Positions 45,955 through 55,394 of a DNA stretch of 64,000 nt are shown piece after piece. Within the stretch, counting starts at the first letter, position 1. Each line of letters opens with the position of its first letter. Below the pieces are notes generated by a model that saw only the letters and a list, made by a program, of their open reading frames with translations, had not been told where the DNA came from and searched no databases. Source of the DNA: Apoda limacodes (Eukaryota; Arthropoda; Insecta; Lepidoptera; Limacodidae); NCBI GenBank assembly GCA_946406115.1, contig OX291544.1, positions 25,871,521 through 25,935,520 of the forward strand, written 5' to 3'. The translations under genes and the position numbers were made by a program.

Positions 45955-46257
45955 TACTGAAATTACGAAATAACTGCCAGCCCTTCTGTCGTGAGACATA
46001 TCCACCAAACACTTAGAAATCGCTTTAAACAAAAGATGAGTCCCCGGCGACCAGGGCCCCATGGTTTCAACCGAAAACGGCTCAAAAATATAACTATTAC
46101 ATATAGTAGTGTATTTTCTACGTTTGCAGTTTTCAGTAGAAGTGGCAGCAGCTCCCGCCACAGAAGCTGTACCAGGCAGATAAGTCGGGGCAAGGGTATC
46201 GATGCACGTGGCATCCCAAACTAATGGTCGACCCATCTTCCAAGGCACAAGACTCAT
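45955..46257 (-). pseudogene. Isolated fragment of a conserved repeat-associated protein (W-D-A-T motif)
   Basis: A 103-codon open frame reading M-S-L-V-P-W-K-M-G-R-P-L-V-W-D-A-T-C-I-D-T-L-A-P, then an Ala-rich helix, N-C-K-R-R-K-Y, F-E-P-F-S-V-E-T-M-G-P-W and L-V-D-M-S-H-D-R-R-A-G-S-Y. I recognise this order from a family of uncharacterised invertebrate proteins that usually occur as multicopy, retroelement-like sequences. The charged W-D pattern could be part of a nuclease fold, but that is inference. Similarity seems to stop after A-G-S-Y (about 45975), and upstream of the start codon the sequence turns into an AT-only tract (46258-46312). It looks like a truncated copy, not a gene. Confidence 0.5.
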
Positions 46258-46314
46258 TATGTTAATTAATATTAATTATAATTAATTATATTATAATAAT
46301 ATTAATTATGTTGT
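46258..46314. repeat. AT-only palindromic tract
   Basis: TTAATTAATATTAATTATAA and ATTATAATAATATTAATTAT make several overlapping dyads. It joins directly to the start of the W-D-A-T fragment. Confidence 0.6.
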
Positions 46315-46708
46315 ATATTTAGACGAGTTTCTGCCACTGCCCAAAGCAGACATGCTGACAGGTACAGATTCTTTGCCCTAATGTCGGATGCCAAGAGAAC
46401 CCTTTTACCTATCCTTACTTGTCTTTATTATTAGGAATCGATTTCAAGGGAAATAAAACTTGTAGCTGAATGTTCTGTCAAAAAGTCTGCTTTAGAGGCT
46501 TATTTTTTACTTTTAAGTGAGTTTTTTGAAGAATTGAAGTCAGTTTATTAGTGCAAATTTTAAGAATTCCACGTAGTTCAATGTTATGCCTTTCGACTTC
46601 ATGACCTTAGTTTTTACTTTAAAGTCGTTTCTTGAAGTCGGTTTAATTTTTTTTGAATTATTAGAACCCAATTTTTGAAAATTTTGCATAGCTGGGTAGT
46701 ACATACAA
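46315..46708. other. No recognised gene
   Basis: Contains ACTTAAAG-like AT-rich sequence and a GAAGTCGGTTTAATTTTTTT piece (46635) that resembles the end of the GACTTCAAAAAAGG family. Confidence 0.4.
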
Positions 46709-46796
46709 GCTGGTGTTACAAGCGTCCATAGCTACGGTGACCGCTTACCATCAGACCGTATGCTTGTCTGCCACCTTAGTGGTATAAAAAAAAAAC
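46709..46796 (+). repeat. LINE 3' end with poly(A)
   Basis: GCTGGTGTTACAAGCGTCCA, TAGCTACGGTGACCGCTTAC, CGTATGCTTGTCTGCCACCT and a run of 10 A. The same 3' UTR block, without a tail, is at about 9130-9170. Confidence 0.65.
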
Positions 46797-47065
46797 ATAG
46801 GTAAGAAGAGACAGTCCCATATTTTTAAACTTTTTTATACATTTTAATACTATTTCAACAGTAAAATCCAAATCAATTACGCTCCACCTTAAATTTAGAG
46901 TCAGTTTAAGTGTAGTACTAATTACCAAACTAATAAACTGACCACTTGCCTAACTTGCATAACTTCTTGGCAGTTGGAATACCTTGTTGCCGAACACAGG
47001 TTCGAAGTTGCTCAACAAGGAACTCTTGAAGCATTTTGAGGTGTTTTTTGACGTTGAATTTGAAT

Positions 47066-47205
47066 ATCTTACTAATATAATAAATGCGAAAGTAATTTTG
47101 TTGTCCTTCTTTCACGTCGCAATGGAGCTGAAATTTGGCATAAAGATAGTCTACAAAAGTTTCCGCAGGGATAACTATAACCAACCTCCACGTAGCTAAA
47201 CCTTT
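47066..47205 (-). repeat. GCCCGCGGCT...TATAATATTAGTA family 3' end, minus strand
   Basis: CTTACTAATATAATAAATGC followed by GAAAGTAATTTTGTTGTCC and GAGCTGAAATTTGGCATAAA is the family's 3' half in reverse. The 124-codon minus-strand frame at 46930-47304 runs through it and is not a gene. Confidence 0.65.
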
Positions 47206-47329
47206 AGGTGCCTTGTAGTAGTAAGCTTTAGTACTATAAACACGGATTTGGCGTAGATAGCAAACGCCGGTGACTAAATTAAGTACAAGCGGAGCTGCGG
47301 ACATAAGTTATAAATAAATAATTATGAGC

Positions 47330-47565
47330 TATCTACACTGCCGAAACGTGGACACTTGCAGTAGGTTGTGCAAAATCAGTATCCTAGAGACAGCGTGTCG
47401 GAATGCGATGCGTGGGACGCCCTTCATCTCGATAGACGGTGACCTTAAAAGGATGGCCGACAGTAGCTAAATATGGAAGGTGGAGGACCGTGATAAATGG
47501 CGTACCAAGAAGGAGGTTTATGTCCAGCAGCGGACCAAAATAAGCTGATATGATAATGATGGTGA
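47330..47565 (+). pseudogene. RTE-type LINE C-terminal fragment
   Basis: GCCGAAACGTGGACACTTGC (reads A-E-T-W-T-L), CCTTCATCTCGATAGACGGT (the R-W-x-D-D region, altered) and TATGTCCAGCAGCGGACC (Y-V-Q-Q-R-T) are conserved points near the end of RTE ORF2, followed by a GATAATGATGGTG tail. The sequence between is shortened and out of frame. Confidence 0.6.
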
Positions 47566-48954
47566 ATTATAACCTACGAACCAGTTACTCCGTTCCCTGT
47601 TTTTTTAGTTTGAGTGGGTACAGCCACATATTGTTACGCCATTTTAACACTAGTATACAAAATAAGCATTAAAAGAGAAATAGTTAAGAAAATGAATATA
47701 GCTACGATCATAAATTACGTCCATATTGAGTTTACACCATTTCTTAAATTGCGAACTAAGCTAATATCCTTTCTTATATCTGTACAACAACACCATAGCA
47801 AATTCTCGAATAACACAGCTAGAGAAAACAGGCACTAAAGAGCACTGAAGAATGATTTTCCTGTCATCAATACGCAAAGGAACCCTAATTTTTGCTACTT
47901 ACACGTTTGAAAGTAAAATCCATACGAATGCTAAATCCATTCGTTTTATAGAGCGGGAACTAGGTGTTTACGTCCAAGTTAAGTGTTAACTAAAAAACAC
48001 AAGCTCAACGATTTCACAACAAACATACAATATTTTCTTTAATCTTTTCTTCTAATAAGTTCTAATATAAAGTTTTTACTAATCAGAAATGATGGCACAA
48101 TCTAGCCGTAGTTTTACGCCGTGTGGTTCCTAGATCCTCGTGACCAACAAGCGTAGACCATGATTTTCCTACTCAAGAAGTGATTCCTCGTGGTTAAGTA
48201 GCATCCTCCTCTTCCTCGGGCAGCGTTTCGGCAGTCAAGTAGTGGTAACAGAAAGTTCTGTGTGCATGGGATCACGCACTTTTATCACCACTTAACCTTC
48301 GCTAACAACCCTTTCAACCCAAGTTTCAAACCCCCTCATCCTGTTTTTAATTCCTTAATTAATTTTAACAAAGAATATCTTTTAAGTATAATACTAGTTA
48401 TGTTGGTTGGGGCACTATTAAAGAGTCCTGGATTAATATGAACGGCCTAGATGAAACGGCTTAATAATCTTAAATTAATAGAATCCTTATAGAATATTAA
48501 TATTATGTTCTCAATGTTCGTAAAGTTCCAACAAGCCCCGGGTAACTTAAAATTCACTAACACGTCATACCATTATACGGAATACGTGAAAACTAAGACA
48601 ACTACATTTTGTCATTGTTAGAATTTTTATTGTACGAGGCTACACAAATGGTCGTTAAACGACTAACTTAGGTAAGTCTCGCGGGTGTTTTTAATATTAT
48701 AAAGGTTCTAAGTAACTTAAACTTTCGCGGTTATATTTAACATAATTAAACTGCCAATGCAGTAACAGAAGAATAACTATTTAAGGCATTAAAAATAATT
48801 AGAAAATAAAAACGGATAACAAAACAACTCCTATCTAGAGGATCCCCGATTTGTCCTACGTTTAATTTTCTGAATAAAATTATATTCGAGTAAATTATTC
48901 AGAAGTTATAAAACTACCTATAAAGAGCATATGAAGTGATGCCATTGGTATATC
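47566..48954. other. 1.4 kb without recognised genes
   Basis: The 74-codon frame at 47614-47838 has no recognisable product. Nothing else is supported. Confidence 0.4.
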
Positions 48955-49090
48955 GCTTAAACAACCTCCAATCAACGTTTGTTTTAAACCACACACAATT
49001 CAACGTTCGTTTCAAACCAACCACCAATCAACGTTTGTTTTAAAAACATTCAACCCCCAATCAATGTTTGTTTTAAAAACATTCCTTCTC
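48955..49090 (+). repeat. Minisatellite, about 36-bp unit, 3.5 copies
   Basis: CAATCAACGTTTGTTTTAAA recurs at about 48971, 49027 and 49069 with an intermediate variant ATTCAACGTTCGTTTCAAAC at 49001. The linkers are ACCACACACAATT, CCAACCACC and AACATTCAACCCC. Confidence 0.75.
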
Positions 49091-49430
49091 GCGCCGCTGG
49101 TTTAAAATTTAACGCAACTTCATTTTTTCTAGAGTCCGAATCCATGAATCGGGAATTAGATAACTACCTAAATTTAACAATAAATTTTGTGTTGATCGTA
49201 ATAAGATTCGTAAGTTTATAATTTAATATTTTAAATTTGAGTCTTTATACTTATATTTTGTTAGCTTATAGCCTTTCATAAAATAAATCATAATTTCTTC
49301 TCAGCTTATGCATTAAATAACTGAACTTGTATATTTGAACTCGCCATTGAATTTAAAGATGCATCTTGCTTTAGGTAGTACGTTTATTAGGAATTGTTTA
49401 CTCATGCAAATCTTGAAGCTAAAGCCTGAA

Positions 49431-51003
49431 GTCAAAGTCAAAGTCAAAAGTCAAAGTCAAAAGTCAAAGTCAAAATGGTTTATTCAAATAAGGATTTTAC
49501 AATCACTTTTGAATCGTCAAAGTTATAAAATATTATTTTTTGAACCCTCCCACCTTCCCGCCGGTTCACAATGTTGTTGATTTCTACCGAGAAGAATCCG
49601 GCAAGAAACTCGATAGTTACTCTTTTAAAAACACTATCAATAATACAAATAAACTAAAATACAATTAATGTTTTAAATAAAAAATTTTTAGTCGTACAAT
49701 TTTATGTTATTTCCATTTTAATTTGGTTTACCTATGCATCCTGTAATTGAGCATCATCAGTCCCAAGGATTTTTATCATTTATATAGTCTGAAATATTGT
49801 AGTATGCCTTTTTACAAAGTACCTGCTTGATAAAAGATTTAAATTTACTTATTGATAGATTTTGAATTTTATTGGGAACTTTGTTGTAAAAGTGTATACA
49901 TTGCCCCATAAAAGAGTTACTTATTTTGTGTAGACGTGTATCATGCACCAACAGCTTATTTTTACTTCTAGTATTTACTTTGTGAACGTCACTTTTCTTG
50001 CTGAAACTATTGATATTTTTATGTACATATAAAAGATTTTCATAAATGTACTGCGACACTAAAGTTAAAATTTTTACTTCCCTAAACCTATCTCAGAGAT
50101 ATCCTAGATCCTAATTTATAAATAGCACGAATTGCCCTTTTTTGTAACAAAAATATTGTATTTACATCAGCAGCGCTACCCCACAATAGGATACCATATG
50201 TCATTAAACTATGGAAATAGCTAAAATATACTATTTTTGCAGTGTCGACATCGGTCAATTGTCTTATTTTCTTGATCGCATACACAGCAGAGCTAAGTTT
50301 TTTGGCTAGGTTATGAATATGAGGACCCCATTGAAGTTTGGAGTCCAGCGTTATGCCAAGAAAGACTGTTGAATTAACAAGTTCTAATTGCTCGCCATTA
50401 ATATTAATACATGTCTGTCTCTGACTAACATTTGGTAATGTAAATTTAACACATTTGGTTTTTTTTTCATTAAGTAACAAATTATTAGCGTTAAAACCAA
50501 TTTACAATTTTAGAATGGGCATTATTTAATTCATTATAATATGTCTGTCGTCTCTTAACTTTAAAAAGCAAAGAGGTGTAATCAGCAAATAAGACAATGT
50601 CATGGTTTTTTACATTATATGGGAGATCATTAATGTAAATATGAAATAGAAAAGGACCTAAAATTGAGCCCTGAGGGACTCCCATAGTGACTGCTGATCC
50701 CGGAGATCTTTCACCGTTGACATCTATTTTCTGTACTCTCCTACTCATATAGGATGTCAAAAGGTCGAGAGCTTTACCTCTAATACCATAGTGATGTAGC
50801 TTCCTGGTGAGATTTTCATGTTGAACACAGTCAAATGCCTTAGATAAATCACAAAATACTCCAAGGGCGTCATGCGAATCCTCCCAGGCGTTATATATAT
50901 TTTTTAATAGTGCCACTCCTGCATCGGTTGTGGAACGGCCTTTCATAAAGCCAAACTGTTTACTACTAAGTAGCTCATTAATACTGAATAACAAAATAGC
51001 ATT
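49431..51003 (-). mobile_element. LINE-B: 5'-truncated non-LTR retrotransposon
   Basis: On the minus strand the element runs from the reverse transcriptase at about 51000 to a tail of alternating TTTGAC/TTTTGAC units at 49431-49475. The 3' UTR carries GAGTTTCTTGCCGGATTCTT (about 49590-49610 in reverse), the block shared with the insertion at 41052-41427. The coding part is 50994-49757. No target duplication was found at the 5' end. Confidence 0.85.
49757..50994 (-). pseudogene. LINE-B reverse transcriptase and C-terminal region, frameshifted, active site altered
   Basis: Frame one (50994-50491) has Q-F-G-F-M-K-G-R-S-T, F-C-D-L-S-K-A-F-D, M-G-V-P-Q-G-S-I-L-G-P and then L-F-A-D-Y-T-S-L, where the family has F-A-D-D. 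The second catalytic Asp has become Tyr by a GAC to TAC change (codon 50580-50578). A single extra T after V-N-W-F (about 50486) shifts into frame two (50480-50088; F-L-G-I-T-L-D-S-K-L-Q-W ... A-I-Y-K-L-G-S-R). A loss of about two bases near 50090 shifts into frame three (50059-49757; H-D-T-R ... F-Y-N-K-V-P). Three independent lesions, so the copy is dead. CR1/jockey-like. Confidence 0.9.
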
Positions 51004-51129
51004 ACAGAAATATTAAGGAATAAATATTGTATCGTCACAATGTTATCTAAAGACATGTTTTATTATATTATAGCCTGGCGAATGAAACTTCGGACATCAA
51101 GTAGTCAGGAAGTCAATCATGGCTGTCAA

Positions 51130-51355
51130 CCAAATTTGTGTTCACCTAAAAACCTTCTCAATAAATGTCTTTAAAACCGATTTGAGTTAATCTAAAAACA
51201 TTTTATTCAAAGTAATTTGCGTTTACCTAAAAACCTTTTTAAAAACATGTCTCAAACCAATTAGTGTTCACCTAAACACCTTCTCAAAATACCTTTCAAA
51301 CCAATTTAAGGTAACCTAAAAATCTTCTCAAAACATGTCTTCTAAACCAATAAAA
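51130..51355 (+). repeat. Minisatellite, 44-46 bp unit, about five copies
   Basis: AAACCAATTTGTGTTCACCT followed by AAAAACCTTCTCAAAACATG is the approximate unit. Starts are near 51128, 51174, 51214, 51254 and 51297. Copies differ by 15-30 percent by eye. Confidence 0.75.
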
Positions 51356-51718
51356 ACTTCTAAATGAAAACTCTCTCTCTTCTTCTCATATTTCTTGTAC
51401 GGAACCTTTTCCGGTAGAAGGCCACCTTCACATCTGAGTAGCTGCCAATAGATATACATGGCAACTTAATTTGTGACTGAGGTTAGTTTTCCTGTATTCT
51501 TCTTTGTATGTGCGATCAAAACACACACAACAAGCAAGTTTCTAGTCTTGCGAAAATTATGATTACATAACAAAACAGCCTTTATAAGATTAATATCACC
51601 TGACTAGCACCGCCACTAAATATTTTTATTTTTTCCTTATCGTACAAAGCTTATTTCAAAACTGTACTTTGGGGAACTGTACATTACTGCCGAATAACAT
51701 ATTAACGCTTCTGACGCA

Positions 51719-51846
51719 TTAGGACCAAAACGCAAAAGGACAAATATACTCATATGGACTAATTCGCTTTTGGACACATTCGCATTTGGACCACTTTGCA
51801 TTTGGACCAACGCGCATTTGACCGTTTCGCAAAAGGACCAATATGT
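51719..51846 (+). repeat. Short tandem array, 16-17 bp unit (GCATTTGGACCAATTC)
   Basis: GCTTTTGGACACATTC, GCATTTGGACCACTTT, GCATTTGGACCAACGC, GCATTTGACCGTTTC and GCAAAAGGACCAATATG follow one another at 51768-51846, with two looser units upstream. The minus-strand open frame across it (51637-51912) is a consequence of the repeat. Confidence 0.75.
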
Positions 51847-51924
51847 TTGATAACTTACTCTGGTAGGACAGAGTGTTGCAGGGACAGAGGGTTGTGAACC
51901 AAGAAAGGCCATATCTTATAAAAT

Positions 51925-52200
51925 ATTGATCGTAGACTAGTAGTTTCTTTACAGAAGTGATAGATCACATCAAGATCTTCATTTTGGATGACAGCAGTCA
52001 AACTAGAAACGGCATTATCTCCGAAACTTGAACGTTGAACAATAGTTTCTTTACAGAATTGATAGATTTCATCAAAATCTTCATTTCGGATGACAGCTGT
52101 CGAACTAGAAACCGAAACTTGATTTTAGAACAGTAGTTTATTTTCAGAAGTGATAGATCTCATCAATATCTTCATGGCGGATAACAGCTGTCTATATTAA
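51925..52200 (-). repeat. Palindromic satellite, left arm: three ~100-bp units
   Basis: Units in minus orientation: ATCGTAGACTAGTAGTTTCT, CAGAAGTGATAGATCACATC, AAGATCTTCATTTTGGATGA, CAGCAGTCAAACTAGAAACG, repeated with changes at about +101 and +193. The reverse complement of this unit forms the right arm (52310-52705). Confidence 0.85.
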
Positions 52201-52309
52201 AAGTGTCAGCAGTCCAGTTGCATTGCGTCACCGAACTATTTATACTCAAAAGTCTTAATAGCTAAAAGTGGCAGATGTCAAATATACAATCAACAGTACA
52301 ATCAAGTTT

Positions 52310-52705
52310 TAGAGATAATGCCGTTTCTAGTTTGACAGCTGTCATCCGAAATAGAGAACTTGACGAGATCTATTACTTCTGTAAAGAAGCCACTAGAATC
52401 GAAAGTTACCGTCATAAAGCCGATTCTAGTTTGACAGCTGTCATCAGAAATCAAGATCTTGATGAGATCTATCACTTCTGTAACGATACTACTAGTCTAC
52501 GTTCAAAAGTTACAGAGATAAAGCCGTTTCTAGTTTGACAGCTGTCATCAGAAATGAAGATCTTGATGAGATCTATTACTTCTGTAATAGAAAATACTAG
52601 TCTACGATCAATATTTTACGAGCTATAGCCATTTTTGGTTTTACAGCTGTCATCCGGAATAAAGATCTTAATGAGATCTATCACTTCTGTAAAGAAACTA
52701 CCTCT
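52310..52705 (+). repeat. Palindromic satellite, right arm: four ~100-104 bp units
   Basis: TTTGACAGCTGTCATC starts near 52331, 52430, 52534 and 52638 (the last lacks the G). Each is followed by GAAAT-AAGATCTTGATGAGATCTAT, a CACTTCTGTAA block and CTACTAGTCTACGATC. The unit contains two perfect palindromes, GACAGCTGTC and a GATCTTGATGAGATC-like dyad. The first units are in phase with an open frame (52275-52538) only because their spacing is near a multiple of three. Confidence 0.85.
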
Positions 52706-52944
52706 CTTTCTCTCTCTAAAAAATAAATAATAGTATAATATATAAGATAGGTTGGGAAAGCATTGGGAAGGGGCAGCGTTACTCTTTAATGAAGCTCGAT
52801 TTCACTACCCATATTTTTTTCATACCACGGGCCTTATATCGTTTCTGAGGGAGTAAACTCTAAAAAGTAGGTACTTACTAGGAGCCCATCTAAACTGCAT
52901 CGCTATAAGAGGTTGTGGCTAGGCCCCTGGAAACAGGATTAGAG
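52706..52944. other. Sequence between the satellite arm and the outer mini-array
   Basis: No gene or repeat recognised. Confidence 0.4.
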
Positions 52945-53010
52945 CTCATTAGTCCATACGCGTATTTTTCCAATCGCGTATTGGTCCATTCGCGTATTTG
53001 TAATTTTTCG
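52945..53010 (-). repeat. Outer mini-array in reverse orientation (GGACCAAT-CGC)
   Basis: Read in reverse: GCGAATGGACCAATACGC, GATTGGAAAAATACGC, GTATGGACTAATGAG. It shares GGACCAAT/GGACTAAT plus CGC with the plus-orientation array at 51719-51846. Confidence 0.5.
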
Positions 53011-53014
53011 AATC

Positions 53015-53105
53015 GTTCCAGGCGTCTTCGAGTAATCGGGGAACATACATAAAAAATAAAATTTCGACGATTTGAGAACCTCCTCCTTTTTGAAGTCGGT
53101 TAAAA
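53015..53105 (-). repeat. GACTTCAAAAAAGGAGG-family head, minus strand
   Basis: GAACCTCCTCCTTTTTGAAG then TCGGTTAAAAATGC, preceded by CGAGTAATCGGGGAACATAC, is the head of the family in reverse. Confidence 0.7.
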
Positions 53106-53262
53106 ATGCAAAATTGATCAAACTCTGAAGCACCTTTGTGGGTTCCTTGTATGCTTAGCAGACCTCTGTTATATTAAATATATTGCAGTTTTCACTTAGT
53201 AATAAACGTGTCGTTATTATGGACATATGACGTAAATATTAATGCACAAACAGTATCTATAG

Positions 53263-53304
53263 TAAAAAATTACAATTAATTAATTATAATTAATTGTAAT
53301 TTTT
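53263..53304. repeat. Perfect AT hairpin, 18-bp arms
   Basis: AAAAAATTACAATTAATT (53263-53280) and AATTAATTGTAATTTTTT (53287-53304) are exact reverse complements around a 6-base loop. Confidence 0.9.
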
Positions 53305-53643
53305 TATGTTTATATTTTTTGGATACTCCTACAGGTCCTGTCAGATACTAAATATATAAAAATTTTCTTCCAATTATTGTATTTTAAGAAGCGGTTGGTG
53401 TTAAAACCTTTTAAGAATTCTTTAATACAATATAATGAGAGAAACCGTTGTTCGTTATAAATCATAATAATAATAATTATTATTATTATTGCACAGTAAG
53501 TAAGTCATATAAATTATAACATATAAAATTGAAAGTACAATTAGGCGGTCTTATCCCTGACTAAGAGATTTCTTCCAGAAAACCTTTGGGCAGAGAAATT
53601 ATGAAAAGAATACAATTAGGAAAGGTTATTTCAAGGACTAGAT

Positions 53644-54175
53644 TTAAAAATGTATAAATACATCATGAGTATATAAATAAATGATACTATATGAAATAAA
53701 TAAAATTTCTATATGAAATAAATAAAAAAAATGTGATAATGTAAGTTTTTTGAAAATACTTAATGATTGAGCTTGTTGTATTTGCAATGGTAGAGAGTTC
53801 CACAGTCTGTTTGCATCAAAAGAATTGCTGTATGAGTGCAAGTGATGTGTTGGCGTTCTTAGTAATAAATTTGTCAAATCTCGAGTTATTGGAAAACCAT
53901 GTAATTGAAATTGTTGTGTGATATAATGAGGTGTTGAACAGGGCGCTGTAGAGAAGAAATAAATATTGTATATTTCTGCGAAGACAAATTGGAGGCCACT
54001 TGAGCTTTGATCGGAACTCGAAAATATGATTAAATTATCGTAGGCCAAATATAAATCTGATAAATAAATAATTTTGAAGTCGTTCAATTTTAGTAAAATA
54101 GTAAATTGCTTCTCACTAAAATCAGGACAACTATCAGCATAGTCGAATATTGGAAAGCGTAAAGGTTTGGCAAGA
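53644..54175 (-). pseudogene. LINE-C C-terminal region
   Basis: From about 54170 the reverse frame reads F-D-Y-A-D-S-C-P-D-F-S-E-K-Q, and the open frame 54087-53644 gives P-I-T-R-D-L ... R-T-P-T-H-H-L-H-S-Y-S-N-S-F-D-A-N-R-L-W-N-S-L-P-L-x-I-Q-Q-A-Q-S-L-S-I-F-K. R-L-W-N-S-L-P followed by F-K is the usual end of jockey-type ORF2 proteins. Confidence 0.8.
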
Positions 54176-54399
54176 GCAATTTTTTTAATATGGGTAAAAA
54201 ATTACGCAACTTTTGTAAGGATTTTGATGTGGCAAACATTCTTTAGTTGATTTCCTTAATCTGAGGTCTCCAGGTCAAAGACTGTTCGAATATAACACCT
54301 AAGTTTTTAACGCTATCACTATAAGGTACAAGTTCTTCGTTTAGGTGGATTTTTAATAGATCATCCAAATTAAGTTTAGCAATTTTATAAGCTACCCAT

Positions 54400-55387
54400 A
54401 ACTATTGTTTGTATTTTGCAAGGATTCAGTTTAAGACCATATAATCGCTCAATTCAGTCATTCGAGCTAGGTCTAGGTTTATTGCTTCAACAGTTTTATC
54501 CAGCTCTTCTACAGTAGCCTGAGCATAAACTTAGAGATCATCTGCATAAAGATGGTAGAGAGAAGATATTTGATACGTAACAGAGTAAATGAAAATCGCA
54601 AAGAGGAGAGGAGACAACATGTCACCTTGCGGAACGACAGCAGATGTGTTGCGACAAGTAGAACAGTAATCCTTAACCTTAATGCACTGTCGACGTCCAC
54701 GCAAGTAACTATTAAACCAGTCAAAAACAGTTGGAGATATGTTAAGAGAACACATTAAGTTTAGCAATATATCGAAATCCACGGTGTTGAATACGTTGCT
54801 GAAGTCCAATGGAGTAAGAACAATAAATTTTCTGTTTTCTATGCCCAGTCGTATGTTATTAGTAATTTTTATAAATGTTATAGTTGTGCTATGTCTAGGT
54901 CATAAACTAGATTGTAATGGATTTATTTTTTAAATTTCGAATTATTTTTGTAAGAAAATATTAAGTTGTTGGTGGACAAGACATTTTAGTACTTTTGATA
55001 AAAAACAGGGGATTGATTTTGGACGATAATCGGAGTTAAAGAACAATTAGCCATTTTAGGTAAAGGAATAACCTGTGCTTCTTTCCATGCTTCAGCAACG
55101 ATGCCAGAGGATATAGAAAAATTGTGAATATGAGAGATAGTAGGAGTAACATTATCAAGGACATGATTGATCATAGTACGACTTATATTATAACTTTCCA
55201 CGGTATTCGAAGACATGTATGTTTTTCTTAGTATAACAATCAAAAAATTGACTAAAGACGAATGGAGGAAAGTTAGAAGTTGGTTGTGGTGAAAGAAAAT
55301 TTAGCGGTAGTAGTATTTTGGTCACCATCAAAGGCAACATATGAAGAAAATTGTTGATTAAGTGTGTTGATGTCAACATCATTCGAG
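54400..55387 (-). pseudogene. LINE-C reverse transcriptase domain
   Basis: In reverse: I-S-H-I-H-N-F-S-I-S-S-G-x-x-A-E-A-W-K-E-A-Q-V-I-P-L-P-K (about 55140-55055), then M-D-F-S-N-V-F-N-T-V-D (first Asp region, about 54809-54777), V-V-P-Q-G-D-M-L-S-P-L-L-F (about 54640-54600), L-Y-A-D-D-L (about 54550-54533) and L-N-P-C-K-I-Q-T near 54425. The catalytic Asp pair is intact, but the frame is broken between blocks and the Y-R-P-I-S motif is degraded. Confidence 0.8.
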
Positions 55388-55394
55388 GTTGTAG

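Noticed and set aside
46258..46314. Origin or promoter-like AT tract
   Set aside because: No conserved element beyond AT dyads; such tracts are common in this window.
46930..47304. Open frame of 124 codons on the minus strand
   Set aside because: Its first half runs through a retroposon (47066-47205) in reverse, and no recognisable domain exists in the rest.
52275..52538. Open frame of 87 codons with a repeated S-S-L-T-A-V-I-R-N-x-x-L-D-E-I-Y pattern
   Set aside because: It is the satellite unit translated; the near-multiple-of-three spacing keeps the frame open. No start context and no sign of function.
51925..52705. CRISPR-like regular repeats
   Set aside because: Units are ~100 bp with no unique spacers, they switch orientation, and the genome is eukaryotic.
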